A stretch of DNA of 64,000 nucleotides from Pedobacter cryoconitis (GCF_003259615.1 NZ_QLLR01000003.1:62001-126000), one strand, 5' to 3'. Positions 27,084 through 35,350 are shown, numbered from the stretch's first letter. The notes: generated by a model not told the origin, from the letters alone. Translations and numbers: made by a program.

Positions 27084-28385
27084 ATGTCCCAAATTGAATC
27101 TATTTATAAGCATTACCTGTCAAACCCGGTTATTTGTACTGACACCAGGAGTATTAGTGCAGGCTGTTTATTCTTCGCACTGAAAGGAGAAAACTTCGAT
27201 GCCAATACATTTGCTGCAGAAGCGCTAAAACAAGGTGCTGCCTATGCAGTTATAGACAATGAGGAATACAGGATTAATGATTCTTGCCTATTGGTTGAGG
27301 ATGTCTTAACTGCTTTGCAGGATTTAGCCCGTCGCCACCGTAAACAACTTCACATCCCTATTGTTGGCCTTACAGGAAGTAATGGAAAAACAACAACTAA
27401 AGAACTGATCAATGCAGTGCTTAGTGAAAAATATAAAACCTTTGCGACAAAAGGCAACCTGAACAATCATATTGGTGTTCCTTTATCAATTTTAGCCATT
27501 GCTCCTGGTATAGAAATAGCAGTAATCGAAATGGGTGCTAACCACCAAAAAGAGATTGAATTTCTATGCACTATTGCACAACCTACTCATGGGATGATTA
27601 CCAATATTGGAATGGCACATTTGGATGGGTTTGGAGGTTTTGAAGGAGTAAAAAAAGGAAAAGCTGAGTTATTCACTTATCTCAAAAATACGGACGGTAC
27701 AGCCTTTATCAATAGAGACAATCCATACATTATGGAAATGAGCGGTGTTGCCGGATTAACTCACCTGGTTTATTATGGAACCGAAGGGGAGAATTCTGTG
27801 ACCGGCCAGCTTTTAAAATCAGATCCGCTGATTGAACTGAGCTGGAAAAAACAGGCGGAAGCTTTTAAAGTTAAGGCAAACCTGACAGGGGCCTATAATT
27901 TCGAAAACATCCTGGCTGCAATTTGCATCGCTTCTTTCTTTGAGCTTAGTCCCGATCAGGTTAATAAAGGCTTAACAGCATACTTTCCGAATAATAACCG
28001 TTCACAATTGACTAACACTGCAACCAATACTGTCATTTGTGACTTTTATAATGCTAATCCAAGCAGCATGACTGCAGCACTGGGCAATATTTCTATTCTG
28101 GAGGCCAAAAATAAAGTTGCTATTATCGGTGATATGTTTGAACTGGGCCCGGAAACTGAGCAGCAACATCATTTGATAGCTGCTTTAGCAGAAAAATCAG
28201 GGTTAGATACCGTCATTTTAATCGGCAAGCATTTTTATGCGTTAAAAGATGTTTTTAAAGGGTTATTTTTTAACACCCCGAAGGAAGCTGAAGCCTGGTT
28301 GAAAGAGAATCCAATAACAAATAGTCTTGTTTTATTAAAAGGTTCAAGAGGTATGGCTTTAGAGCAATTATTGCCAGTCTTATAA
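27084..28385 (+). CDS. murF: UDP-N-acetylmuramoyl-tripeptide--D-alanyl-D-alanine ligase
   Basis: The ~433-aa Mur ligase adds D-Ala-D-Ala to UDP-MurNAc-tripeptide in the cytoplasm, the last cytoplasmic step of the wall-precursor peptide. The N-terminal substrate domain has the typical TDTRSISAGCLFFALKGENFD. The ATP-binding loop GLTGSNGKTTTKELI, the lysine region and NRDNPYI, then DFYNANPSSMTAAL and IIGDMFELG are all MurF signatures. The start is the ATG at 27084 (MSQIESIYKHYLS), because the longer frame from the TTG at 27030 adds 18 residues with no homology. It converges with gldH and is followed by a bidirectional terminator. Confidence 0.96.
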   Translation: MSQIESIYKHYLSNPVICTDTRSISAGCLFFALKGENFDANTFAAEALKQGAAYAVIDNEEYRINDSCLLVEDVLTALQDLARRHRKQLHIPIVGLTGSNGKTTTKELINAVLSEKYKTFATKGNLNNHIGVPLSILAIAPGIEIAVIEMGANHQKEIEFLCTIAQPTHGMITNIGMAHLDGFGGFEGVKKGKAELFTYLKNTDGTAFINRDNPYIMEMSGVAGLTHLVYYGTEGENSVTGQLLKSDPLIELSWKKQAEAFKVKANLTGAYNFENILAAICIASFFELSPDQVNKGLTAYFPNNNRSQLTNTATNTVICDFYNANPSSMTAALGNISILEAKNKVAIIGDMFELGPETEQQHHLIAALAEKSGLDTVILIGKHFYALKDVFKGLFFNTPKEAEAWLKENPITNSLVLLKGSRGMALEQLLPVL

Positions 28386-28441
28386 AACAAGAATTTTATA
28401 GAGGTTGCGGCTAGGTTGTCTTTTAACTTCAGATAAAATCA

Positions 28442-28475
28442 AAAAAATCCGGTTCTGTAAACAGCCGGATTTTTT
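28442..28475. terminator. Bidirectional terminator between murF and gldH
   Basis: AAAAAATCCGG (28442-28452) pairs with CCGGATTTTTT (28465-28475). A- and T-runs on both sides allow use by the convergent murF and gldH transcripts. Confidence 0.85.
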
Positions 28476-28497
28476 AATAAATAGCAATAATATGTTT

Positions 28498-28980
28498 TTA
28501 TTTTACTGGAACCCCGGAAACGGTAATTCCTGCATCGCTGATTTCCTTTAAAGGATTATCGCGCATATTCTGTTCAATTTCAATAGTATACTTTCCTGCT
28601 TGCGGAAAATGATAATTAGTCAGTAACGGAAGAACAGAAGTATATAGGTTTCCTGAACCTTTGCCCATCCACTGACCGTCAGACTCTGCCAGTTTATATT
28701 CATAACGCCTGGTGATTTTAGGTAAACCAGGGCCACTCAGGTGCATTAAAATATAAATATTAGAATACCTGTAATTAGCAGTATGTCTAAGCTTGAAGTG
28801 CAGAGATACAGGCATTGCAGGATCTTTGATCTCTGCAGTGCCCTTAATCTTATTCACATAGCTCCAGTTGCGCTGGGGCATTTCCTCGTTTGTATCAATC
28901 AGGTTATTTGTATTACATCCCAGCATTCCTGTTGCCAGTACACCGGAAAATAACAATACAAAAATCTTAATTCTCTTCAT
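28498..28980 (-). CDS. gldH: Gliding motility lipoprotein GldH
   Basis: The 160-aa lipoprotein (lipobox at Cys22 in GMLGCNTNN) matches GldH, a lipoprotein required for gliding in Flavobacterium and linked to T9SS function. The core has RNWSYVNKIKGTAEIKD, YILMHLSGPGLPKI and YHFPQAGKYTIEIEQNMRDN, the last characteristic of GldH. The correct start is the ATG with its A at 28980, giving a complete signal peptide; the frame further upstream is the opposite-phase overlap with ricT. The gene overlaps the 3' end of ricT by 14 nt and is the last gene of holB-ricT-gldH, an order that is conserved in this phylum. The T9SS-tailed protease in this window fits an active T9SS. Confidence 0.9.
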   Translation of the reverse strand: MKRIKIFVLLFSGVLATGMLGCNTNNLIDTNEEMPQRNWSYVNKIKGTAEIKDPAMPVSLHFKLRHTANYRYSNIYILMHLSGPGLPKITRRYEYKLAESDGQWMGKGSGNLYTSVLPLLTNYHFPQAGKYTIEIEQNMRDNPLKEISDAGITVSGVPVK

Positions 28981-30430
28981 TCTTTGGCTTATCCGTTGGT
29001 TTGTTACGTCTGCGGTTATTCCTCGACCTGTTGTTTCTGCTGGCAGAAGGGGCCTTAACAACTTCCCCATCTTCTGTTTTAACCGCCTCAGTTGCCTTTT
29101 TCACTTCTGGATTCCTTCTGTTTTCAGCAGATTTCTGGTTAGTTTGAGCTGCCTTTTGAGCTGGCTGACCTGGTTTCACCCCTGGCTGGCCTCCTTTTGC
29201 ATTTGGTTGTCCCGGTTTTACGGCTGGTTGCCCCGCTTTTACTGCAGGCTGTCCCGGTTTTACACCACGTTCAGACCTGTTAGGCGCATTCGTTTTATTT
29301 CTGTTATTCTTTGTATTTTTATTCCTTGGTTTATCGTCCAGACGGGTTAAACTATCCTGACCAACAACATTTTCATAATCAGGGATTTTCTCCACAAAAA
29401 CTGTGGTTGCCAATTCTACAGCTTCATCTTTTAGATTAACTGGTTTCTGACCTTTTTTATTCATGGCCATGATTTCTTTCACACGGTCCACTTTTAACGG
29501 AATCCAGTCTTCCTGATTTGGATAACTGAACCACATTAATTTCTTAAAAATATCTGTTTTTTGGTGACGTGCTGTCCCTATTTCAGTCTGAAGGCTTTCT
29601 ACACGATCCGGAATATCCTTTAAAGCATCAAGATAAGTATCCAGTTCATAGTTTAAACAGCATTTCAGCTTACCACATTGTCCGGCAAGTTTTAAAGTGT
29701 TCAAAGAAAGGTTCTGGTATCTTGCTGCTGCAGTAGAAACTGTTTTGAAGTTAGTTAACCAGGTAGAGCAGCATAATTCACGTCCGCAAGACCCTATTCC
29801 CCCTAATCTTCCAGCTTCCTGACGCATTCCGATTTGCCTCATTTCAATTCTGATGCGGAAAGTTTCAGCCATTTTCTTGATCAGCTCCCTGAAATCCACC
29901 CGCCCTTCGGCAGTATAGAAGAAAGTCGCTTTGGTTTTATCTCCCTGATAGTCTACGTCACTGATTTTCATCGAAAGACGCAGGTCAAGAGCCAGCGTAC
30001 GGGCCTTGTGCATGGTTTCCCACTCCAGATCCTTAGCCAGTTTCCATTTGTCTACATCAGCTTCAGTAGCTTTTCTATAGACTTTGCGGGTCACCTGATC
30101 CATTGGTGTTTTACGGCGTTTCATCTGCATACGCACCAGTTCTCCTGTTAAAGAGACGTGGCCAATATCATATCCGCCAGTAGAACCTTCTACCGCAATC
30201 AGTTCCCCGATTTCCAGATAAATATTATCAGTATTCAGATAAAATTCCTTTCTCGCACCTTTGAATTTAACCTCTATAACCTCGAAAGGCTTATAATTAG
30301 AAGGCATGTCCAAATTAGACAGCCAATCGTAAACTTCCATTTTCTGACAACCTCCAGTAAGGCATGAGCCATTACTTTTGCAGCCTGAGGGGGCGCAACC
30401 GCCACCTGTAGAACAACTTCCACATCCCAT
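28967..30430 (-). CDS. ricT: PSP1 domain protein, RicT/YaaT-like
   Basis: The 487-aa protein has a Cys-rich N-terminus (about nine Cys in the first 30 residues) followed by the PSP1 domain (about 75-300). Signatures are DIGHVSLTGELVRMQM, FFYTAEGRVDFRELIKKMAE, RQIGMRQEAGRLGGIGSCG, ELCCSTWL and LAGQCGKLKCCLNYELDTY. Proteins of this family (RicT/YaaT in Bacillus) work in RNA metabolism and RNase Y-related processes; the Bacteroidota role is less clear. The C-terminal ~120 residues are a low-complexity Lys/Gly/Gln/Pro repeat (KPGQPA/VKAGQP units) rich in Asn and Arg, probably disordered and RNA-binding. It lies 2 nt downstream of holB and overlaps gldH. Confidence 0.9.
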   Translation of the reverse strand: MGCGSCSTGGGCAPSGCKSNGSCLTGGCQKMEVYDWLSNLDMPSNYKPFEVIEVKFKGARKEFYLNTDNIYLEIGELIAVEGSTGGYDIGHVSLTGELVRMQMKRRKTPMDQVTRKVYRKATEADVDKWKLAKDLEWETMHKARTLALDLRLSMKISDVDYQGDKTKATFFYTAEGRVDFRELIKKMAETFRIRIEMRQIGMRQEAGRLGGIGSCGRELCCSTWLTNFKTVSTAAARYQNLSLNTLKLAGQCGKLKCCLNYELDTYLDALKDIPDRVESLQTEIGTARHQKTDIFKKLMWFSYPNQEDWIPLKVDRVKEIMAMNKKGQKPVNLKDEAVELATTVFVEKIPDYENVVGQDSLTRLDDKPRNKNTKNNRNKTNAPNRSERGVKPGQPAVKAGQPAVKPGQPNAKGGQPGVKPGQPAQKAAQTNQKSAENRRNPEVKKATEAVKTEDGEVVKAPSASRNNRSRNNRRRNKPTDKPKNEEN

Positions 30431-30432
30431 AA

Positions 30433-31581
30433 CTAATTGTATATATGTTGAGTCCCTTTCGGGAGCGTTTTAAACTTGATTATTTTTACCAATTGTAAAG
30501 ATACATCTAAAAATAGTATTTTAGGATTAGCGTTACGTTCTATATGGTAATGTGCTTGCTCCAGCTCCGTGATAATTGCAGAAGCCATATTCAGATCCAG
30601 TACGTGTTTGCTTAGTTTTTGTGCAGTCTCAAGCGTTCTGGCAGGCAATTTCACTAAACTATCTGCTCCGCTCATCAGTAAACTGCACTCTCTTAAAAAG
30701 CTGATTCCGTACTTTAAAAAATTCTTTTGATTTTCTCTTCCCCAGCTTGCCGCCTGATCTACAAAATTGACCAGATCAAGTACCCGGTTCCCATAACCCA
30801 TCCTCAGCCACTCTGCAAAAACCTCTGCATTATCATTGTGTGCCTGCGCGGCCTGCAGTTTGGCCTCAATTAAATTGCCGTCTGCCAGAAAACTATAGGT
30901 CGCTGCCTGTTCTTCCGACAGATTGTGATTGCTGGTCAGATAATTTTGAACAGTTTCAAAAGGAAGCTTCGGTATTTTGACAATTTGTGTCCGCGATAAC
31001 AGCGTAGAAAGGATATGTTCCTGATTGGTTGCCACCAGCAGGAATAAAGTATTTGCAGGTGGCTCTTCAATAATTTTCAACAAAGAGTTTCCTTCTTTTT
31101 CCAGATATTCAGGCAACCACATAATCAGCACCTTCGTTTCTGCTTCAAAAGCTTTATAACTTAATTTCTTGATGATGTCATGGCATTCAGCGATATTGAT
31201 ATTGGCCTGTTTATTTTCAGCACTTAATTGTAATCGCCAGATGTCAAGGTCAACATAAGGGTCTGCCAAAAGCATCGTTCGCCATTCTTCCAGTACATCG
31301 ACAGCAATTTTAACATCTTTCGATGCAAAAAATGGATAAGAGAAATGTAAATCAGGATGGATATATCTTTCGTACTTCCGGCAAGAAGAACAAACACCGC
31401 AACTATCAGTATCAGATTTATCTAAACAATTGATATACTGTGCGTAAGCAATAGCAAGAGGCAAAGCCCCCGTCCCTTCTGCAGAGAGAAATAACTGGGC
31501 ATGACTCACCCTGTTTTCCACAACTGTCTGTATCAGCTGACGCTTTATTTCCTCTTGTCCAACGATCTCTTTAAACTGCAT
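30433..31581 (-). CDS. holB: DNA polymerase III subunit delta' (clamp loader)
   Basis: The 382-aa AAA+ protein starts MQFKEIVGQEEIKRQLI and shows the RVSHAQLFLSAEG region, the zinc cluster CGVCSSCRKYERYIHPD, LKIIEEPPANTLFLLVATN and the Arg-finger-like LSRTQIVKIPKL. The P-loop is degenerate (no GKT), as expected for delta', which does not hydrolyse ATP. It helps load the beta clamp at the replication fork. The start at 31581 is preferred: the frame extends another ~120 codons back to 31938, but that part lies antisense to ruvX and has no delta'-like sequence. It is divergent from ruvX across 39 nt and first in the operon with ricT and gldH. Confidence 0.93.
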   Translation of the reverse strand: MQFKEIVGQEEIKRQLIQTVVENRVSHAQLFLSAEGTGALPLAIAYAQYINCLDKSDTDSCGVCSSCRKYERYIHPDLHFSYPFFASKDVKIAVDVLEEWRTMLLADPYVDLDIWRLQLSAENKQANINIAECHDIIKKLSYKAFEAETKVLIMWLPEYLEKEGNSLLKIIEEPPANTLFLLVATNQEHILSTLLSRTQIVKIPKLPFETVQNYLTSNHNLSEEQAATYSFLADGNLIEAKLQAAQAHNDNAEVFAEWLRMGYGNRVLDLVNFVDQAASWGRENQKNFLKYGISFLRECSLLMSGADSLVKLPARTLETAQKLSKHVLDLNMASAIITELEQAHYHIERNANPKILFLDVSLQLVKIIKFKTLPKGTQHIYN

Positions 31582-31620
31582 TTGGTGCAAAATAGTAAAT
31601 TTATAACAATCTTTGCAGCT
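31582..31620. promoter_or_regulatory. 39-bp divergent promoter region between holB and ruvX
   Basis: The region is too short for two ordinary 5' leaders. On the plus strand AATCTTTG (31608-31615) is a one-mismatch -7 box 6 nt before the ruvX ATG. On the minus strand CTATTTTG (31595-31588) is a near-consensus box 7 nt before the holB ATG. The two signals share almost the entire gap. Confidence 0.4.
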
Positions 31621-32037
31621 ATGTCCCGTATTATCGCATTTGATTATGGTACCAAACGTATCGGCATTGCCGTTACAGATCCACTGCAAATTATTGCTAC
31701 AGGACTGGATACCATACACCCAAAAGATATTGTCGAATATTTGAAAAAATATCTGCTGACTGAACAGGTGGAAGCTTTCGTAATCGGAGAGCCTAAACAA
31801 ATGGATGGCACTCCATCTGAGTCTGCACAGCATGTGAAAGGCTTTTCTACGACCTTGAAAAAGAACTTTCCCGAGATCCCTCAACATTGGATTGATGAGC
31901 GTTTCACGTCTAAACTGGCACATCAGACTATCATGCAAAGTGGCCTGAAAAAACAGGATCGCCGGAATAAAGAACGGGTAGATACGATCGCTGCAACAAT
32001 TATTTTACAATATTTCATGGAAGAACACCGTTTATAG
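31621..32037 (+). CDS. ruvX: Holliday junction resolvase-like RuvX (YqgF)
   Basis: The 138-aa protein has an RNase H-like fold with the family motif IIAFDYGTKRIGIAVTD at the N-terminus, VIGEPKQMDGTPSE in the middle, and DERFTSK with RVDTIAATIIL at the end, including the acidic residues expected for metal binding. YqgF/RuvX acts in 16S rRNA 5'-end maturation in E. coli and has been studied as a Holliday junction resolvase. It starts at the ATG at 31621; the frame runs upstream from TTG/ATG candidates inside the opposite holB gene. It is divergent from holB and may be co-transcribed with the O-methyltransferase gene 8 nt downstream. Confidence 0.92.
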   Translation: MSRIIAFDYGTKRIGIAVTDPLQIIATGLDTIHPKDIVEYLKKYLLTEQVEAFVIGEPKQMDGTPSESAQHVKGFSTTLKKNFPEIPQHWIDERFTSKLAHQTIMQSGLKKQDRRNKERVDTIAATIILQYFMEEHRL

Positions 32038-32045
32038 AACATCAC

Positions 32046-32681
32046 ATGAGCCTGATTAAAGAAGACTTACAACTTTTATTACTGAATTTCTGCGAACCGG
32101 AATCCGAATTGTTACAGCGGATTGACCGGGAAACCAATCTGAAGGTTTTAATGCCAAGAATGCTTTCAGGCCATTATCAGGGCCGTGTTTTAAGCATGCT
32201 CAGTAAGTTGATTACCCCTAAACGTATTCTGGAAATCGGCACCTTTACCGGCTATGCTACTTTGTGTATGGCAGAAGGCCTTGCCCGGGACGGGATCATT
32301 TATACTTTAGATAAAAATATGGAACTCGAAGACCGCGTCCGTGGTTATTTCGCCGTTTCACCTTATAATTCACAAATAAAATATATCATGGGTGATGCCA
32401 CCCAGACCATCAATGATTTAAACGAGACTTTCGATCTTGTTTTTATTGATGCGGATAAGAAAAACAATGGTACCTATTACGATCTGATCTTTGATAGCGT
32501 AAGACCGGGTGGGTTAATCATTGTTGATAATGTATTGTGGAGTGGAAAAGTACTAACACTCCAACAAGACAGAGATACCATTAATATTAGTACTTTTAAT
32601 GATAAAGTTGCTGGGGATGACAGGGTTGAGAAATTAATCTTGCCCGTCAGGGATGGCTTGTTTATCATCAGAAAAAAATAA
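32046..32681 (+). CDS. Class I SAM-dependent O-methyltransferase
   Basis: The 211-aa protein matches the caffeoyl-CoA/catechol O-methyltransferase-like group (Methyltransf_3). The SAM-binding motif I is RILEIGTFTGYATLCMAEGL. Motif II includes GIIYTLDKN, and DLVFIDADKKN carries the metal-associated Asp residues. VDNVLWSGKVL follows. The enzyme should methylate a hydroxyl group of a small molecule using SAM and a divalent metal in the cytoplasm. It sits 8 nt after ruvX and 3 nt before a glucosaminidase gene, so these may form one transcript. The substrate cannot be derived from context. Confidence 0.9.
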   Translation: MSLIKEDLQLLLLNFCEPESELLQRIDRETNLKVLMPRMLSGHYQGRVLSMLSKLITPKRILEIGTFTGYATLCMAEGLARDGIIYTLDKNMELEDRVRGYFAVSPYNSQIKYIMGDATQTINDLNETFDLVFIDADKKNNGTYYDLIFDSVRPGGLIIVDNVLWSGKVLTLQQDRDTINISTFNDKVAGDDRVEKLILPVRDGLFIIRKK

Positions 32682-32684
32682 AAT

Positions 32685-33395
32685 ATGATAACAAAAAAAC
32701 TAATGCTGATTTGGCTGGCACTAATTTTACTGGGCTCAGCTGCCCAAAGCCAGACTGTTACCCAGTACGTTGAGGAACACACAGATCACGCACAAGAATT
32801 AATGAGAGCATATGATGTACCGGCAAGTGTAATTCTTGCGGTCGCCATTCATGAATCCGCAGCTGGTAAAAGTAAAGTCGCCCGCCATCTGAACAATCAT
32901 TTCGGCATCAAAGGGTCAAACAGTAACGCTGAAATCAATTCTTCTTACCGTGATTTCGAAAGCGCGGATGAATCTTATGATAATTTCGTCGAGGTATTAC
33001 AAAACAGATCTTCTTTCAGTAAATTGTTCGATGAGTGTGATCAATATGATTATGCAGCCTGGGCAAGAGGGATTCAGCGGGGCGGTTATGCCAGCAGCAG
33101 AACCTGGGCTAAACAGGTCATCGCAATTATCAATAAATACGAATTGTATCGATATGATGAAAGGCCTGATGACTATGCAGAACCAGTAAAAATTGCGCCC
33201 GTAAGTATCAAAAAGCATCATAGCCGTAGTTATAAAGCTAAGAAACATCGTTCATCTGTTAAATTTTATACCGTTAGAAAAGGGGACAACCTGAATAAAA
33301 TTGCGGAATCACATGGTACTTCTTCCCTATCGCTGATGCGTAAAAATGGATTAAAGAAGTCGGCACTTAAACCTGGACAAAAAATCAAGCTTTAA
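32685..33395 (+). CDS. Secreted glucosaminidase with LysM domain
   Basis: The 236-aa protein has a signal peptide ending SAAQSQ. It then has a GH73-type glucosaminidase domain (about 45-160; VPASVILAVAIHESAAGKSK with probable catalytic Glu in HESA, then HLNNHFGIKGSN and the conserved YDNFVEVLQNRSSFSK). A basic, His/Lys-rich linker leads to one C-terminal LysM repeat (FYTVRKGDNLNKIAESHG ... LKPGQKIKL). It should bind and cleave peptidoglycan in the periplasm. It overlaps the next gene by one base (TAATG), and that gene encodes a paralogue with a similar layout, so the pair probably arose by tandem duplication. Confidence 0.9.
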   Translation: MITKKLMLIWLALILLGSAAQSQTVTQYVEEHTDHAQELMRAYDVPASVILAVAIHESAAGKSKVARHLNNHFGIKGSNSNAEINSSYRDFESADESYDNFVEVLQNRSSFSKLFDECDQYDYAAWARGIQRGGYASSRTWAKQVIAIINKYELYRYDERPDDYAEPVKIAPVSIKKHHSRSYKAKKHRSSVKFYTVRKGDNLNKIAESHGTSSLSLMRKNGLKKSALKPGQKIKL

Positions 33396-34231
33396 TGAAA
33401 CAGACCTTCTTACTCTTCGCTGTAGCGATCGTTTTCTTATCCTCGTGTAAATCGAGAAAGTATCACCGGAACAATGTGCAGATTGAAAAAGCTGCCAATA
33501 AAGCGAATCCGAATTATACTGATTACAATACGCTGAGCTATATCGAAGCTTTTAAGGGTGTAGCCATTGAAGAAATGAATACTTACGGAATTCCTGCAAG
33601 TATTACCCTGGCACAGGGCATTATTGAGTCTGGCAGCGGAAATAGCAGTCTGGCGAAATATGCCAATAATCATTTTGGGGTTAAATGTACGGCAGAGTGG
33701 AAGGGGAAGGCCTATTATAAAGATGATGACCAGCGTAATGATTGTTTTCGGGTTTATAAAGATGCCAGGGAGTCTTATAAAGATCACTCTGAGTTTTTAA
33801 AGAGAAAACGTTATGCTCCTTTGTTTGAGCTGGATAAAAATGATTACAAAAACTGGGCAAAAGGGTTGAAACAAGCTGGTTATGCAACCAATCCAAAATA
33901 TCCGGATATGCTGATCAATACGATTGAGAAATACAATTTGCACCAGTATGACCAGTCGGAGTCTGAACCGGATAAAATAAAACGTGAAGACCGTGTGTTT
34001 ACGGAAATCAACGCAAATATCCCTAAGGAAACGAAGAAGTTTGCACCGGTAGAAATAACTGCCCCTAAACAGATTATCAACACGACAGACCCTAATTACA
34101 CCGTTCAGAAAGGAGATACACTTTATAACATTTCCAAAAGGTATAACATGACTGTGGACGAATTAAAGTCTCTGAATGGTCTTTCGGACGAAGGTGTAAA
34201 AATAGGACAGAAGCTGGTAGTAGTTAAATAA
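33395..34231 (+). CDS. Glucosaminidase lipoprotein with LysM domain
   Basis: The 278-aa protein differs from its upstream paralogue by a lipobox (LSSC at Cys18, followed by KSRK), so it is anchored as a lipoprotein. The GH73-type domain (about 50-190) shows IPASITLAQGIIESGSGNS with the probable catalytic Glu, then YANNHFGVKCTAEWKGKAYY, SYKDHSEFLKRKRYAPLF and WAKGLKQAGYATNPKY. A C-terminal LysM repeat (YTVQKGDTLYNISKRYNMTV) binds peptidoglycan. The two tandem enzymes could act in different compartments, one soluble and one anchored. The start codon overlaps the preceding stop codon. Confidence 0.92.
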   Translation: MKQTFLLFAVAIVFLSSCKSRKYHRNNVQIEKAANKANPNYTDYNTLSYIEAFKGVAIEEMNTYGIPASITLAQGIIESGSGNSSLAKYANNHFGVKCTAEWKGKAYYKDDDQRNDCFRVYKDARESYKDHSEFLKRKRYAPLFELDKNDYKNWAKGLKQAGYATNPKYPDMLINTIEKYNLHQYDQSESEPDKIKREDRVFTEINANIPKETKKFAPVEITAPKQIINTTDPNYTVQKGDTLYNISKRYNMTVDELKSLNGLSDEGVKIGQKLVVVK

Positions 34232-34265
34232 TGTTAATATAAGCCGTTTAGCTTCGTCTTATTCG

Positions 34266-34273
34266 TATTTTTG
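34266..34273 (+). promoter_or_regulatory. -7 box (TATTTTTG) just upstream of the CarboxypepD_reg gene
   Basis: TATTTTTG matches TAnnTTTG and its last base lies 8 nt before the ATG at 34281. No strong -33 element is seen. If used, the transcript would have almost no 5' leader. Confidence 0.4.
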
Positions 34274-34280
34274 CTGTGCA

Positions 34281-35030
34281 ATGAAACCTACTCTTTTATT
34301 CCTTTTCTGTTGCTTTTTTTGTGGTATAGCTTTGGCGCAAAAGAAATCTGTGCAAGGGTTTGTCATAGATAAAGTGTCCAAACAGCGTTTGGCTACGGTG
34401 TATATCTATAATTCTCATAATGATGATGGGATTTATAACAACAGTAAGGGCGAATTTACAACGCAGGCTGCTGTTGGTGACACCTTATTCGCGGTACGCC
34501 AGGGCTATGGTCTGGATACGGTAGTCTACAAAGGAAGTGCAATATTTTTTCAATTAAAGCCGCTGGCTATTCAGTTGAAAGAGGTTTCTATCATTGGAAG
34601 CTCACTCTCTCCAAAGGAGCGTTATGCGCAAAGAACAAGAGAATTTAAGTATGCGACTGACCTGGGAAGTTCCCGCGATTTACTGAACTTAAGTTCAAGG
34701 GGGGTCGGCTTAGGGATAGACGCGATTTATAATTTGCTGAGCAGAAAAGGTAAGAATGCAAGACATTTGCAGGCGATCCTGGAAAGAGATTATAAAGAAG
34801 AAATTATTGATTACAGGTATAGCCCTGCTTTTGTAGGCCGTGTACTAAGAATTAAAGATTTTGAACTGAAGGATTTTATGCAGCAGTATCGTCCGAGTTA
34901 TGATTTCGTCCTTGCAGCCTCTGACTATGCTTTTATAGTATTTGTGAGAAACAACTATGCTTCCTATAAGCGGAACCCGAAAGCTTTCAGGCTACAACCG
35001 CTTCCTGTGATTAAAATTGAACATCCATGA
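34281..35030 (+). CDS. Secreted carboxypeptidase-regulatory-like domain protein
   Basis: The 249-aa protein has a signal peptide ending ALAQ and then a CarboxypepD_reg-like beta-sandwich (about 22-105; VQGFVIDKVSKQRLATVYIY, YNNSKGEFTTQAAVGDTL, QLKEVSIIG). That domain also opens SusC proteins and several Bacteroidota surface proteins. The C-terminal ~140 residues, from GSSLSPKERYAQRTREF to the end, are not recognised. A periplasmic or outer-membrane location is likely. It overlaps the next gene by 4 nt (ATGA), so the 107-aa HExxH protein is probably translated with it. Function unknown. Confidence 0.8.
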   Translation: MKPTLLFLFCCFFCGIALAQKKSVQGFVIDKVSKQRLATVYIYNSHNDDGIYNNSKGEFTTQAAVGDTLFAVRQGYGLDTVVYKGSAIFFQLKPLAIQLKEVSIIGSSLSPKERYAQRTREFKYATDLGSSRDLLNLSSRGVGLGIDAIYNLLSRKGKNARHLQAILERDYKEEIIDYRYSPAFVGRVLRIKDFELKDFMQQYRPSYDFVLAASDYAFIVFVRNNYASYKRNPKAFRLQPLPVIKIEHP

Positions 35031-35350
35031 GATACTGGCCCGTAACCTGGAAAGGCCTTCCTGCAAATGCAATGGCTATTTTCCCGTTTATGTTCTTTAA
35101 AGATCCTGGTCAGAAAAATAATGCGTTATTGATCAATCATGAAAAAATCCATTTCTACCAGCAGCTGGAGCTCCTGATTCTTCCTTTTTATATTCTTTAT
35201 TCGATAAATTACCTGGTTAACCTGTACAAATACAGAAATCACAGCAAAGCTTATTTTAATATTAGTTTCGAAAAAGAGGCCTACGCTAATGAATTGGACA
35301 TGAATTATCTGAAAAACAGGAGACTGTATTCGTGGTTTAAATATTTATAA
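35027..35350 (+). CDS. Small membrane-associated protein with HExxH motif
   Basis: The 107-aa protein has a hydrophobic N-terminal patch (MAIFPFMFF), the sequence NHEKIHFYQQ carrying HExxH at residues 38-42 and a strongly hydrophobic segment (about 48-66, LLILPFYILYSINYLV). Then comes FEKEAYANE at 81-89, where an acidic residue could act as the third zinc ligand as in gluzincins. The spacing and small size resemble a minimal metallopeptidase-like fold, but the same motif can occur by chance in membrane proteins, so catalysis is not shown. It overlaps the CarboxypepD_reg gene upstream by 4 nt and should be translated with it. The closest known family was not identified. Confidence 0.75.
   Translation: MRYWPVTWKGLPANAMAIFPFMFFKDPGQKNNALLINHEKIHFYQQLELLILPFYILYSINYLVNLYKYRNHSKAYFNISFEKEAYANELDMNYLKNRRLYSWFKYL

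Noticed and set aside
28868..29350. 160-aa plus-strand frame across ricT and gldH
   Set aside because: It is Trp/Phe/Leu-rich because it reads the complement of the Lys/Gln/Pro tail of ricT.
31582..31938. N-terminal extension of holB by about 120 codons
   Set aside because: The extension is antisense to ruvX and shows no delta'-like sequence. The homologous N-terminus begins at the ATG at 31581.
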